From positions 143,495,319 to 143,559,318 of the forward strand of contig NC_051063.1 in assembly GCF_004664715.2 (NCBI RefSeq): a stretch of DNA of 64,000 nt, in the 5' to 3' direction. Each line of letters opens with the position of its first letter. The stretch's first letter is position 1. Source of the stretch: Peromyscus leucopus (lineage: Eukaryota; Chordata; Mammalia; Rodentia; Cricetidae). The notes beneath the pieces are model-generated. The model saw nothing but the letters and a program-made list of their open reading frames with translations. It searched no databases and was not told where the DNA came from. A program made the position numbers and the translations under genes. Below are positions 36,061 through 48,096 of the stretch, in pieces.

Positions 36061-37304
36061 TAAGTGTATGTGACAGACTCATGTTATTTCCATTTTCCCC
36101 AAATATTCATTCTTACATAACTTTCAACTCTGTTAGGTACACATAGTGGTGACTCAGACCTTAAAGTATCTCTAATATGAATATATTAGCTTCCTTTGGC
36201 TAAAGAATTATTTCAGCAATGCTCTGACAAATATAATGTAGTAGTTTTAATCTTCTTAATTACTGAAAAATTTAAAATTAAGATTTAATGAAACAGTATT
36301 ATAAAACAGGAAACATGAAAATCTTCTTATGTAGTCCTCTCACTGAATTGTTTTCTTATTGCCTAAATTACATTTACCACTTGCTTTCTGTGGCACCTTC
36401 ATCCAGACAAGTATCAATAGAGGTGGCAATCACCTAAGACAATGATAACATAATGTTACACAGGTTCAAACCAGCAAAGACCCTTCTAAGTTCCTGAGAA
36501 TACAGCTCCCAAATCCTGGGATCTTTTATAAATGTCACCCTATTTATAAACATCCAGCAGGTGGAAATGTGAAATGGAAGCAGAGAGATAGTACCGGCCC
36601 TTGCATAGATGCCAAAATGTTTAAACAACTTATTTCTCTAAACATTTTCCCAGCCCTAAGTTACAGATGTTTGATGCATCAATTTACCTTCTGTATAATT
36701 TTTTTTTTGTTTTATTTTCTTATAATTAGAGGTTTGTAGTACTTCAAGATTTGACCATGTAGTAGAGAAATTACTTTTATTTTAGGATGAAAAAAATATA
36801 CTGATATTTTGAGAGAAAGTGTTAGAGGAAGAAATGCTCTCTTAGGACTTCCAGATAACAAGAGAGAAAAAAAACAACTACTCTAGATTTGTGGCAGTTC
36901 AGGCTAGGGTCACAATAGGCCTGCTAAATGACATGAAATCTTAGCTTCAATGGGATGGGTCATAGCATGGAAATGACAGGAAACTACTGGTATTTATAAC
37001 TTGCAGGCACAAAGAACATTCTACCAATACTCTCTCCACACATGGGTTCATGGACCTACGAACACACACATAGGCTTACAACATTTATTTCAAAAATACA
37101 TAGCAAGGACACAACAGAAAAATGAGGAAGAGGACAGGACAGTGTTCAACTACTGGACTCTACCTACTGGAAGTAAGTTTCTGTGTTGGGAAGACTTGCC
37201 TTCCTTATCTTTCTGGGTAGAGCTTTTATTTTTTAGGCAAGTGATGCTAAGTCAGTCACTCAGATGTTTTTCTTGTTAAATATATCTATAGTTATTGGAA
37301 ATGT
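36061..37304. other. Unassigned sequence
   Basis: No gene or recognisable repeat. Frame 37001-37279 (92 codons) shows no domain. Confidence 0.45.
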
Positions 37305-37600
37305 TGGAATTTCTTTCTGCTGTCATAAAAAATACCAGAGATTGGGTAGCCTATAATGACATTTATTCACCTTATGGTTCTAAAGACTGAGAAGGCCAAC
37401 ACAGGAGTCTAGTTGTCTTATTACATCTTAATATCTCAGTGAGCATCATATAGTGAGCTAGAACAAGGATACTAATTTATGATTTTCTTAGAACTTAAGT
37501 CTTCATATTTCCCCCGAAAGCTCAGCTTTTAATATAACTACAAATTTGTAATGCATCACCTTTGAGAGGACAGATTTGTTATAGCATTTTGTTTCCTGGG
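37305..37600 (-). mobile_element. Degenerate MLT1-like LTR
   Basis: Reverse MLT1 texture: tgctgtcataaaaaatacca, gattgggtagcctataatga, catttattcaccttatggtt, and near the right end aatgcatcacctttgagagg. Strongly diverged; the right boundary is approximate. Confidence 0.55.
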
Positions 37601-39259
37601 GAGAAAGCTACAGTATGTGCCTGCACTTATGATGGGTTTGAAAGACTAGGGTGACCTTCAGAAGCCCTATGGCAGACATCAACTGCTCCAAATATTATGG
37701 AAGTTTTGGCCAAGTGAAGTTAGATTGATGAATTGGGATGCTCCCCTTGGCTTTAGAGCACCATGTCAGAGATCTCTTAGATGGAAGGAGGCTTTGTAGA
37801 AAGGCTATTTGAAAATCAACTTCATGCATTTTCACACTTGAAGTTCAGGCTGTCCCACTTCATGGTATCATAAAATGTGAAGACTCTTGTAACCTGCTAA
37901 TTTTACTGAAATAGCAATGACCTATAATCTGATCAGTTTCTCTGGACTGTCATTATTTGAACTGGACAGGGTTTATTCCTGTTAAGATGATGACACATTG
38001 GGACAAGGGTGTGATTACTGTATCTTGCTGTGGCAGGGTTGCAAACGTAGGCTTCCCAAACTGCATGAGTCATGCAGTCTTCTCTACATCCATTTTCAGA
38101 TATACTAGTGTGCTGGCGCCTGCCTTTAAGTCCCTTATTTTCTTCAGGAAATATATCAATCACAAGTCCCTTCAGCTACACTCACGTGTACTTATCAATG
38201 TATAACCCTTCTAAAGATATCGCAACAGGATCTGTTGCACAGAAAGAAAGTGATGTCACCTCCCCAACTAAAGAGAACAAACACTCTAGTGCTGAAGACC
38301 TATTTAAACTTAAAAAAAAAATAGAATAAAGAATGGATCGTTCCTTACTTTCTTCCTTACATATAGCAGGTACCTTTTGACATATCTTATAGTCCTCACT
38401 GATATCTAAACTTGAACCAAAGGTCAGCTTGAGAAATTCAGATATTCAAATCAACTCGGTTTAGGTGGATGTACTTAGAGAATTATATAGTAACTCACCA
38501 ACACAGTTATTGGGTGAGGCTGGTTGAAGACAATATGAGAAACGTCATTTGAACTATCAGTGAAAACACATCAAGTGCAAGTAAATAAGAAATTACAAAT
38601 TAAATATCAAGAGGTTTGTTCCTTTCAGTAAATTCATTTCCATTTAAGGGAGTTACATAATGATTCAATTACAGTTCACGACATGGTTGGGTTATTTTCA
38701 TTTTCAGCTGAGACCCACATAATAAGCAAGCAGTTTATAATTTTAACCATTCTTACACATTTTTAGGAAGGGAAGACAAAATTGTCAGTGATGACAAGTA
38801 GAACAAATATTACTTAAAAATTAAAATCCCTGTACTTTAAAGTAATTTTCACAAGATTCTCCTTAAAAAATTAACCTAAAACAATGAATTTATAAAATGT
38901 ACATTCTAATCTTCAATCCAAATATAGAAGACAAAAGGCTGTTAAAGAAGTGGTTAGTATAAATAAAAGACTGGGTTGTCACTGGTTTTCATGGGGAGAA
39001 ACTAGATATGATCAAAAACAACAGTGTGCAAAAAAGGAAAGGAAGAAGGAACATTGCAAACAATGGGTTGAGAAATAGGGCTCCACTGCTCAGGAAAATC
39101 CTAGAGACAACTATTAATCAGATAATAAATAACTGCATCCACATCTTAAAAATAAACAATTAAATAATCGGTGAACCACCATGAGTTCCAGAGGAACAAA
39201 CTTCTTTAAGAAAATTCACTTGCTTAAACTATAAAATTTTATGTATCTGTAAAAGTTAT
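37601..39259. other. Unassigned sequence
   Basis: No gene. Overlapping short frames near 37933-38329 on both strands lack supporting features. Confidence 0.45.
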
Positions 39260-39425
39260 TTTATTCATTTTTTATGTGCATGTTGTACCACGATGCATGT
39301 GTGGAACTCAGGGGACAGCTTAGAGTAGATGAGTCTCTCATTCCATCATGTGTATTCTGGGGTTTGAACTTAAGTCTTCAGGTTTAGCAGCAAGCACATT
39401 TACCCTCTGAACCATCTCACTAGCC
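39260..39425 (-). mobile_element. tRNA-derived rodent SINE (B2/B3-like)
   Basis: Reverse-oriented. A tail-side region with cgatgcatgtgtggaactca is followed by ggtttgaacttaagtcttca and tttagcagcaagcacattta (B-box side). It ends in ctctgaaccatctcactagc, the reverse of a diverged ggctagtgagatggttcag head. Confidence 0.7.
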
Positions 39426-39474
39426 CAAATATAAAAAATTAAACTAGAACTTACTAAAAAACATAGTCTTAGAT

Positions 39475-40708
39475 ACCGTAATGACTTTGAGACACAACAT
39501 CAAAGACATGTTCCACATACAACTGAAGAGGCTAGATAGAATTCATTATATTAAAATCTCCTACCCTATGAAAGACAGTACCAAGAGAATGAGAAGAGAT
39601 GTAACAGCTAGGGGGAAAGATATTTGTGAAAGATTTGGTAGATGGAAAACTTTCAGATGATAAAATGAAGGACCCTTCAAATTCAAGAAAAAAAATTCAA
39701 GAACTTTTTACCTAAAAATAATTCATAATGGAAGACCAAATGCTTTAATGATGCACACTCTCATCATTTAAATTCAGCAGAGTTCAAATAGTTCTAGCTA
39801 TAGGGAAAAGTCATAAAATGAAATAAAATTATCAAATGAAAACACAAAATTAAAACTATTTTCAGATGTCACTGTGTATTTAACTCGCCATAAATCCTCC
39901 CACCGATATGTAAACTTAGAATATGAGATAAACACACAAAAATCAATGACATTTTGACAAACATCAACTTACAACTGGAAATCAAGTTTATTTAAATCCA
40001 CAGATAGGAGAATTTTAATATAAAATTTCAGTAAAACAATTTTTGTAGTAACAATTTAGTTCTAAATTCATATGGAAAGACAAAATAAATTGAATCCTTG
40101 GAATTTTATTAAAAGTGAGGTAAAAGTGGAAGGGCATATGCTACCTGATTTCATAACTATAAACCTATAACAATAGGCCAGGCTGGTATTGGTGAGAAGA
40201 TAGATTAAATAGATCAATGGAACACAATAGATTGTCCAGAAATAGACTACACATGTATGACTATTTGATTTTGACAAAAGTGTGAAAAGAACTCAATGGA
40301 GAAAAGATAGTCTTTCAACAAATGGTTTTAGATGATAGATCAAAATTTGAAATATTTTAAAGAATACATATGAGAATAAAACTTTATGACCCAAGGTTAG
40401 GAAGAACTTTAAAACATGATACCTGCAGTAGGATCTGCAACCAAGAAAAAATGATAAATTGTACTTTATCAAACTTGAAAAAGTCATCTGCCAAAAAAAA
40501 AAAAAAAACAGTGTTGAGATAATCAAAGAGATAAGAGAGAGAAGCCCAAGGCAGAGGAAAAGTTCTTAACATCATGTTCCCCTGACTGGACTGGAATCTC
40601 AAACATACAAGGAGTATTTTCAGTTAAACATTAGGAAACACAGCAGCAAGACTTTGATGCTTGCAACAGCATTAAACAGAAAGCTCACCAAAGTGAGTAT
40701 TTGTATAA
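39475..40708 (+). mobile_element. Ancient L1 ORF2 3' part, two fragments
   Basis: The right piece (about 39720-40708) follows the L1 ORF2 order: cacactctcatcatttaaat, aaattcatatggaaagacaa, agatcaatggaacacaatag, gattttgacaaaagtgtgaa, aatggagaaaagatagtctt, and atgataaattgtactttatc. The left piece (39475-39715) contains attcattatattaaaatctc, gaaagacagtaccaagagaa and gggggaaagatatttgtgaa, which belong downstream of most of the right piece. Many stops and frameshifts; it is not translatable. The element continues past the inserted LTR at 41101. Confidence 0.8.
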
Positions 40709-41094
40709 TGTAGACTAATGTTTCTCAGTCTCCTCAGGTCCTGCCCAGGCAGCAGCCATTTTTGTAAAACAATCACTCAGAGGCTTAACATTAATTACAA
40801 ACTTTTGGTCTATGGCTCAGGCTTACTGCTAGCTAGCTACTACATCTTAAATTAACCCATAATTATTATCTATGTTTAGCCACATGGCTTGGTACCTTTT
40901 GTCAGTCTGACATTCTCATGTTGCCACTTCTGTGTCTGGCTGGCAACACCTGACTCTGCCCTTCCTCTTCCCTGAAATCTCCTAGTCTTGCAGTCCTGTC
41001 TGTATTTCCTGCCTGGCTACTGGCCAATAAATGTTTTATTAAACCAATTTGAGTAACAAATCTTTACAGTGTACAAGAGCATTATCCCACAGCA
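40709..41094 (+). mobile_element. Solo ERV LTR inserted in L1
   Basis: A 386-bp element from tgtagactaatg to atcccacagca. Flanking hexamers gtataa (40703-40708) and ggataa (41095-41100) differ at one base, giving a 6-bp target duplication of class II ERV type. It contains ggctcaggcttactgctagc, ccacatggcttggtacc, and near its 3' end ccaataaatgttttatt, with a sense AATAAA. L1 sequence lies on both sides, so the LTR is younger than the L1. No internal viral genes. Confidence 0.83.
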
Positions 41095-41100
41095 GGATAA

Positions 41101-41200
41101 TAACAATATTAAAAGATGCTGTACACTGTTATTCATGAAGAAAATGCAAGTTAAAATAGTGAAGTACATTATACACACCCATTACAGTGCTTTGAATAAA
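41101..41200 (+). mobile_element. L1 continuation after LTR
   Basis: The sequence aagatgctgtacactgttat, catgaagaaaatgcaagtta and acacacccattacagtgc corresponds to L1 'aagatgctcaacatca...gaaatgcaaatcaaaacc...'. It resumes where the L1 left of the LTR stops. Confidence 0.7.
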
Positions 41201-41489
41201 CACAAGTACACCTTGGAGATCCTATGGGTGTGGTTTCAGATCATAATAAGAAAGTAAATAGGGCCAGACAATGATCAAGCATGTTTTTAGTTGCCAAGTG
41301 CTTATGAAAGTTTTGGTTACCCTGTTATCAGTAGTCTATTATATGTGCAATATCATTATATTAAAAAAAACTTCTTTCTTGGAATGGGTACATATCATAC
41401 AAAAACATGTATATGTGCTACATGTGTGTGGGTATGCTTGTGCATGAGGAGATCCAAGATTTATGTTGAGTATCTTTTTGATCACTCTG
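41201..41489. other. Unassigned sequence
   Basis: No gene or assignable repeat. Confidence 0.4.
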
Positions 41490-41685
41490 TATCTTATATA
41501 TTAAGGCATGGTCTCTTATTGAAGCCAGATCTGGAATTCAAGAGTTGAAGCCAACTTGCAACTCTCTCTCTACTAGGATTGTAGGTAAGCTTTCATGCCT
41601 CCCTGACTTTTATGTCTATTTTAGGAGATCCAAACTCCAGGCCTCATGTTTAGTACTTCATTGCTGAGCCTTTTCTTATTCCCCA
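41490..41685 (-). mobile_element. Diverged B4-type SINE
   Basis: Reverse order of a B1-like part (gcatggtctcttattgaagc, actaggattgtaggtaagct) and an ID-like head (ggagatccaaactccaggcc, catgtttagtacttcattgc, tgagccttttcttattccc). Confidence 0.6.
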
Positions 41686-42095
41686 AATGCAAATACCTAA
41701 TGTTAAAATACTTTATTGACAAAAATATCATCTGGGACTTTAATAAATCTTCACCAGGAGTAGATTTCATCTCAAGAAATTACATTTTTTCCCCTCTTCG
41801 GTAAGACTCAATATTTCATCAGCTAATTCTAACATAAATTATAATACTTTATTAACATTGGGAGTATGCACTTCTAATTCAAGTTTTGATTTCTTCATCA
41901 CACCGATTCACTTCTCTAAATAAAAAGTCCTGCATGATTTCCTCTAACACAAAGCTGTTTCATTTGTGTGGAAAAAAAAAAAATGTGTTCAGCATAGCCA
42001 CTTTCCTCAATGATCTTAGTTCAATGTTAGGGATAACTTGCTATAGGTCACACAGCAACACTTGCTGCTTGGTCTTGTCCTTTGATATTACAGCT
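41686..42095. other. Unassigned, possible MIR core
   Basis: Near 42027-42060 the phrase taacttgctataggtcacac resembles a MIR core. No gene. Confidence 0.4.
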
Positions 42096-42291
42096 ATGTC
42101 CTTTGTTGTTGTTGTTTTGTTTTGTTTTGTTTTGTTTTGAAGACAGGGTTTCTCCATGTAGTTTTGGTTCCTGTCCTGGATCTCGCTCTGTAGACCAGGC
42201 TGGCCTTGAACTCACAGAAATCTGCCTGGCTCTGCCTCCCAAGTGCTGGGATTAAAGGTGTACACCACTGCTACCTCGTCATGTCCTTTGT
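42096..42291 (-). mobile_element. B1 SINE with perfect 11-bp target duplication
   Basis: Body 42107-42280 in reverse: a (GTTTT)n tail, agacagggtttctccatgta, ggctggccttgaactcacag, ctgcctggctctgcctccca, ctgggattaaaggtgtacac. The 11-mer atgtcctttgt occurs at 42096-42106 and 42281-42291. Confidence 0.96.
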
Positions 42292-42429
42292 CCTTAAAGC
42301 TATGAGCCAAACTCTTCCAGCCTCAAACTTCTCCAGATTCCTCAGTTTTCTCATTCGTGTTGAAGACAGGGTTTTTCTCTCTTGATTAGCCTTTACCTTA
42401 AGGAACTGTGGTTGATTTGATCTTCTGTT

Positions 42430-42770
42430 CTGGTGTGATGGTTAGATGTCAACTTAATAGAAATGAAATGTCTAGGATATTAGTAAAGCACACCTGTGAG
42501 TATGTCTATGAGGGCATTTACAGAGACAATGAGATCATTAGGGTTCTGAACTAGTAAATGAATTAATGCCTTAAAGGGCTCACAACATGATGGAATTTTC
42601 AAGACAAGGTAAAAGGTCCCTTGGAGCATTGTTTGGGGGCTAAATCTTGTCATGGCTTCTTCCTATATCTGTCTCTCGGCTTCTTGGCTGTCGTCATGAG
42701 AACTGGCAGTATTGAATTTAATTCTTTCCAACAGAACTGTTTCCCAGACTGGCTATTTTGTATTGATATC
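42430..42770 (+). mobile_element. Degenerate MaLR-like LTR
   Basis: Starts tggtgtgatggttagatgtc with aacttaatagaaatgaaatg, then ctgtgagtatgtctatgagg, aatgaattaatgccttaaag and ttcctatatctgtctctcgg. The arrangement fits a MaLR/ERVL LTR, but divergence is high and the right boundary is unclear. Confidence 0.5.
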
Positions 42771-44034
42771 GGCATTGTATAGAGCTGTCAGTATTTCCTC
42801 AGTTCTTGCCCACTCTTATATTTTTATCAGGAGTTCAAAGACTATCCTCACACACCTACTCTATGTGGGATACAGGCAACCCTGTCTCAAAATTAAAATA
42901 AACCATAAAAATAAGATAAAATGAATTGAAAGGATATGAGCCCAGACAATGACGTGAAAACAAAGGAGAAATGGTGAACACTAGAGAAGCTGCTATTTTG
43001 ATAATAATAAAAAAAGAGACCAGCAATGTCACCAGATGCAAGATTAATATACAAAGTCAGTTCTCTGATTTATAGCTACTAATACGCTGTTAATACCATG
43101 CCTTCTGACTGTCCAACCCAGAGAACTCACTCTTCATATCAGAAGATTTGGGGGCTCACCTGGGCCTCCCTGTTTTTACTCTTTTCACCACTTTGATGAA
43201 TGATTTAGACTCTAAGGCCTACCAAAGATTCACAAAGACAGGATGTGCCTTCCTACCAAGTTTTTTGAAATTCTGTCTTGACAAAGTTCTTGCATATTTG
43301 TTTTCTGATGGCTAGGATAAGCCTCACCACCTGCTCTTCCCATGTTGTGACCACTACAGAGTTTTTAACGTTTACCAACTTGATTTATCTGCTGTTCTAA
43401 CCACTCAGATCTACCAGTGAGTATCTAATCATGTAATTCTGATGGCCCACTTTCAGCCCAATCCTCTCTTATAGGTATCTTAGATGTATAGTGCACTGGG
43501 AATCCTGAGACACAAACGACCTTCACTCTCTTTGTTCCTCTATTCAACAAGCTTACTTTGAAGAGCAGAAGCTACAGAAGCACCAGAGCATCCTTCCATG
43601 AGAGGAGTAACCCCTTACTAAAGCACTTTTTCTCTCACAGGCTCCAAGCGCCAGAACTCAGCCGAGAGAGATTTGCAGCACAGTAGAAGCTGGCTATGAA
43701 ACAGAGAACTTTAAATCTCTTCCCCTGAAAACTGACTTCAGTACAATGAAGTGATGAGATGCTAAGCCTGTAAGGGCACTTAAATCAATGTACTATGTGG
43801 TGAAAAGCAATTATAAGGAACATAGTAGATATTTTAGTTAAATGATAAACCCTCATATCGATTATTTCTGCAGAGGATTGAAGAGATAGACAACTAAAAA
43901 AAAACTTCCTCTGTGATCAAAATGACCTCAAGCACACAGAGTATATACTGTCATTGAAAGTAGCCTAAATTAATTGGATCACTCTTTTCGGTAATTTATG
44001 CACCTGATCATTGTTAAAAAAAAAAACAAAACAG
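42771..44034. other. Unassigned, small L1 trace
   Basis: At about 43010-43090 accagcaatgtcaccagatg and gattaatatacaaagtcagt resemble L1 ORF2. The rest is unassigned. A good splice-acceptor-like string (tttttctctcacag ending at 43640) stands alone with no supporting exon. Confidence 0.4.
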
Positions 44035-44170
44035 CAGGGTTGGGGATTTAGCTCAGTGGTAGAGCACTTGCCTAGCAAGCACAAGGCCCTGGGTTCAGTC
44101 CTCAGCTCCAAAAAACAAAAAACAAAAACAAAAACAAAAAACAAACAAACAGACAAACAAAAAAACAGCC
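44035..44170 (+). mobile_element. ID SINE (BC1-related)
   Basis: Nearly consensus ID: gggttggggatttagctcag, tggtagagcacttgcctagc, aagcacaaggccctgggttc, agtcctcagctcc, then a long A-rich (CAAAAA)n tail. The A box and B box of the internal pol III promoter are visible. Flanks sharing aaaacagc on both sides look like a short target duplication. The tRNA-like fold belongs to the SINE, not to a tRNA gene. Confidence 0.95.
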
Positions 44171-46059
44171 ATCCAGAAAGCAGTAGAGCTAAGGTGTAAC
44201 AGAAACAAAGACAGTCCCAACAAGCACATTGCTGTCTGACAAAGATTCCATTGGGTAAGTAATGGGAGAGTGGAAAACTGTAGAGAGCCTCTGCAACCCA
44301 CACAGAGGTTGTGAACTAGTTTCACAGCCTTGGGGAGAGAGCCTTCACACCTTATTGGTACATCTCATTCTCTACCTTTGGAGCCACTCATGAGTTCCCA
44401 ACGGGCCACCACTTGTGCCTTCGTCTGCTTTATGACGCACCTCCTCCCTACTCATGGGCCCTTATACACCTCTCATGCATTGCTTCATAGGCCCCCACTG
44501 CCTGCATGAGAGAATTTTAGCGAGAGAGTCTTGCGTGAGCAACTCTAGGCTTCTCTGATTTCAAGATAGCAAAGGCTATGCCGTGCCCATAGAACAGTGC
44601 CCCACAACATCAGTTCAAAGACAAGGAAGAAGGTTGGAAGACTTGGCTATTTGTGTGTAATTAAGTGAATCCAAGGCTTTTTGTAAGAGATCACACAAAA
44701 ATGAAATGAAATGAAGAAAGAAATTGAATATAAATTAAAATACTAATTGAAGAGAAACAAGAAATAAGAAATCCACTTGTACAGAAGTTGTTCTCTATCA
44801 CAGGTAGGCAGATTCCACTCAGAGGTTCTGATGTACTGCCTCACTGATGAAGATAGCATAGCCCTTTAACTGGTAAATACATGGAAGGGTGCCTTGAATC
44901 TTTGGCTATCCCAGTCTGGACTGGAACCATCATTCCTGAGCTGGGATTGGAGGTAAACAGCTGGGCCAACATTTCCACAAATGCTGACACACTCTGACTA
45001 TCAAGGTTTATTAGGCTTTCTCAGTTAAATATTATGCATTTGTTCTCTGTCCTTGGGGAGCTTTCCAGGGACTTCAAAAGCTTAATTTCCTTGTTTTGCA
45101 AGGATATCAGTGGCTGTTTGTTTGGGTAAAGTTGAATATCAAGAGAAAGAAGGCCATGTTTCAAGAAATATGCTCTTTCTCTTTCTCTACTCTGATATTG
45201 CTCCAATGTGCAAAAGAAGAAAATCCAAATTTTATTAATGTGAGCAAACTTTTCCAAAATCTTTCCTTCATTTTCATATTAAAACTGACACTTATGGTAA
45301 GGAATAAAATCCAATTCATTATCCTCAGACCTTAAGTCTAATTCTATGGAAATCCTCCATGGTGCATAAATTCTGTGTGAATAATTTTATGCCTCTTTCA
45401 AGTTGACCTTTGGCTAAATTAAATAAAGCAATCATAAGATTTACAGATGAGAAACATAAGAACTATAGAATGATTAAAAATTAAAATACATAACATAACC
45501 TTTCATAATAAAAATGGATGTTTTACTAATTTCATCTCAAAAGCATATGGATCAAATGCTTGTTATAACTAAGAAATATAAGGGAATCTAATTAATATGT
45601 ACCTGAGTGAAGATATTCATAACAGTGAACCCTGAGATCATACATAATGCATCATAGGGAAATTTTTACTACATTTTGCAATTGTGTCTCATTGTTAGCA
45701 AACATTTGAAATGGTGTTTTCCTCAGTTGTTTGTAAAGATATTATGATTTGCCATTTGAAATATTCTTCATTGTTTTCTTCTGTGTAGACAAATCCAAAA
45801 TAACTTTTGCATGCTTTGCTTTGTTCAACATCAGATTCCGGATTACTGATGCTAATAGAGTTTGTACTTTGTCAGAGTGTGTATGTTGTCAAGTGAATGC
45901 ATACACTAAACAGATGTGCACTGACAATCATGTGCCACTAAACCTGTAGGTTCTTTAAAGTTTCATAGTGTGGGACTGGATCACACTAAGGACTTAGTAT
46001 TTTTTGAAACATATATTAAGTATGTACTCCATAACTTATAAGGTGCCTTCCAACTTTTG
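44171..46059. other. Unassigned sequence
   Basis: About 1.9 kb without gene or assignable repeat. Short frames at 45021-45257 (minus), 45096-45335 and 45749-45949 are not supported. Confidence 0.45.
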
Positions 46060-46235
46060 GGGGCCATTATGTGTATATGACATATGTTTGGGTTATGCCT
46101 GAGCCATGGAAGTCAGAGGACATCTTTGTGGAGTCAGTCCTCTCTTTCCAACTTTATATGGGCTCCAGGGATTGAACTCAGGGCTTTGGGGCCCCTGGCA
46201 AGTGCTTGTACCTGCTGAGCCTCTTCCTGGCATAA
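46060..46235 (-). mobile_element. tRNA-derived rodent SINE (B2/B3-like)
   Basis: Reverse order: tatgtgtatatgacatatgt tail side, gaagtcagaggacatctttg, gagtcagtcctctctttcca, ctccagggattgaactcagg (B box side), and cctgctgagcctcttcctgg (head). Confidence 0.75.
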
Positions 46236-47419
46236 CCCCAAATTTTGACTTATTTTATTATATGAAATAATCTGTATCACTTGTAAAGAAATGCAGACCA
46301 CTGACAGAAACATTGTTAATACAATATATGTTAAATAAGTATAATATAGACCAATACATATTTACAGTTATATGTGTGTGTGTGATAGTTCTCAGTGTGA
46401 TGTCTAAACACAGCAGTGTTCATATCAGCAGAAGTAATGCCTATCATCACGCACCATCAACTGTTGGGGTATGTGGAAATAGAAGAGCAGAAGGGAAGAG
46501 CAGGTCCATTATAAAGGTTTTGAACTATGAAAAATGGGAGATCTATAGTATAATTAAGTATAATTAGATAGTAATATAATTATAAACATAAAATCAATAG
46601 AAAGCATAATTCATTAGTTGTAATGAGATATAATACACTAGATATAACAAAATAGAAATTATACAAACTTACATAATGAAAAAGTAGACTGCAGAACAGA
46701 ACACCATCTTCTTCTGGACTCCATACAGCAATTGCAATCATTCAATCACATCAACTATAGTTGTCTGCACTGATTCCATATAAGATCTGTCTGTAAAAAG
46801 TCAGTCAAGTGAAGGGGAGGGGCCCTAAGGCCTCACGGTTTACCTCTGAATAATAGGCTATGCATTGATTCTGGAAAAGGAAAAGTACCATCTTTAGTAA
46901 GTTACATACCTTCTGCTAAGTCCATTGTCTTCAATGGATAGCTCCAAATCCATGGTCATATAGATCACCTTGGCAAAGCTTTTTGGGTTACAAAACAAAA
47001 TGAGTAGAGATAAACGAGATTTGTGGAGTGTGGGGGAAGGCAGACAATGAAGTCGGGGAGGCAGGTGCTCAAAATGTATCACTAACAATTTACCCATGCT
47101 TTTAAAGAAAATTTTAGCTTTTGTTTTACAATAAATAGTGCTGAAATAATAATTGTTCATCTATTATCATTTATCTCTCAGTGAATGGGCCTTAAATTGA
47201 CTCTTTTTTTTAATCATTCTTGAACAAAACTGTCAAATTCTTACAGTTGGAAATAAATTTAGATATTGCTACTTAGTTTTAAGAAGTATTTAAACCAGAA
47301 ACTTGACATTTAAGAATACTGAGATTTAGAAAACTAGTCAACGTATTATCTGAACTGTGTATATGTGCATGTGCATGTGCATCTGTGTCTGTCTGTGTTG
47401 TATGTGTTTATATGTATTT
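46236..47419. other. Unassigned AT-rich sequence
   Basis: No gene. TA/ATA-rich around 46545-46680. An 88-codon minus-strand frame (46894-47160) has no recognised similarity. Confidence 0.45.
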
Positions 47420-47521
47420 ATTCAAGAAGTCAATGAGTGAACTAAGGAAATGCACAGAGAGTCCTTCAAAGATGAAGTTGAGATTGTCAATAAGCATTTG
47501 GAAAACGTTTAACGTCTTTAG
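47420..47521 (+). mobile_element. L1 ORF2 fragment, left of nested LTR
   Basis: ttcaaagatgaagttgagat and caataagcatttggaaaacg are diverged forms of the L1 stretch 'gaagatattcaaatggccaataagcatatgaaaa...'. The L1 continues at 48097 on the other side of the MaLR LTR. Confidence 0.6.
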
Positions 47522-47633
47522 TGTGCTGGTTGGTTTTTGTCAACTTGACACAAACATAAACACATCTGTGTAGACGGAATCTTAATTTGAGAAACGCCTC
47601 TGTGAGACTGGCCAGTAGGCAAGTATGTGGGAG

Positions 47634-47674
<41 letters not shown>

Positions 47675-48096
47675 GTTTTTCGAGACAGGGTTTCTCTGTG
47701 TAGCTTTGCGCCTTTCCTGGAGCTCACTTGGTAGCCCAGGCTGGCCTCGAACTCACAGAGATCCACCTGGCTCTGCCTCCCGAGTGCTGGGATTAAAGGC
47801 GTGCGCCACCACGCTGGGCTGTATTTTTTTGATTAATGATTGATGTGGGAGGATCTAGCCCATTTTAGGCAGTGTCACCCCTGGGCAGGTGGTCCAAAAT
47901 GGTAAAAGGAAACAGGGAGTAAGCAGTGATCTCCCACGGCCTCTCCTTCAGTTCCGGCTTCCTGGTTTCTGCTTTGAGTTCCTCTCCTTCATGATGTATT
48001 GTGACGAGAACTTGTAAGCTGAAGAAAACCTTTTCCTCCCCAAGTTGCTTGTGGTCATGCTGTTTTATCACAGCAATGGGAACCCTAACCAAAGCA
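47522..48096 (+). mobile_element. ORR1/MT-type MaLR LTR, split by B1
   Basis: Begins tgtgctggttggtttttgtc with aacttgacacaaacataaac. After the B1 it continues gattgatgtgggaggatcta, ggcagtgtcacccctgggca, cctccccaagttgcttgtgg, and ends cagcaatgggaaccctaacc aaagca. Same family as the minus-strand copies at 27.5 and 50.2 kb. Target duplication not resolved. Confidence 0.8.
47636..47819 (-). mobile_element. Young B1 SINE nested in MaLR LTR
   Basis: Reverse orientation: a T-run of about 36, then ggtttttcgagacagggttt, gcgcctttcctggagctcac, ggctggcctcgaactcacag, gggattaaaggcgtgcgcca. Its right half is identical in the diagnostic region to the copy at 17.0 kb. The flanks gtattttttt on both sides are the target duplication. 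Frames with poly-Phe or poly-Lys here arise from its tail. Confidence 0.97.

Noticed and set aside
39475..41200. An intact L1 that could still move
   Set aside because: Only 3' ORF2 pieces remain, with numerous stops, gaps and an LTR inside. No full ORF1 or ORF2 exists anywhere in the window.
43620..43760. A possible exon after a good splice acceptor (ending at 43640)
   Set aside because: A polypyrimidine tract with cag is common by chance. No matching donor, frame or similarity was found.
44035..44110. A tRNA gene or functional BC1 RNA gene
   Set aside because: The A and B boxes belong to an ID SINE with a long A-rich tail and short flanking duplication. No sign of the single BC1 locus.
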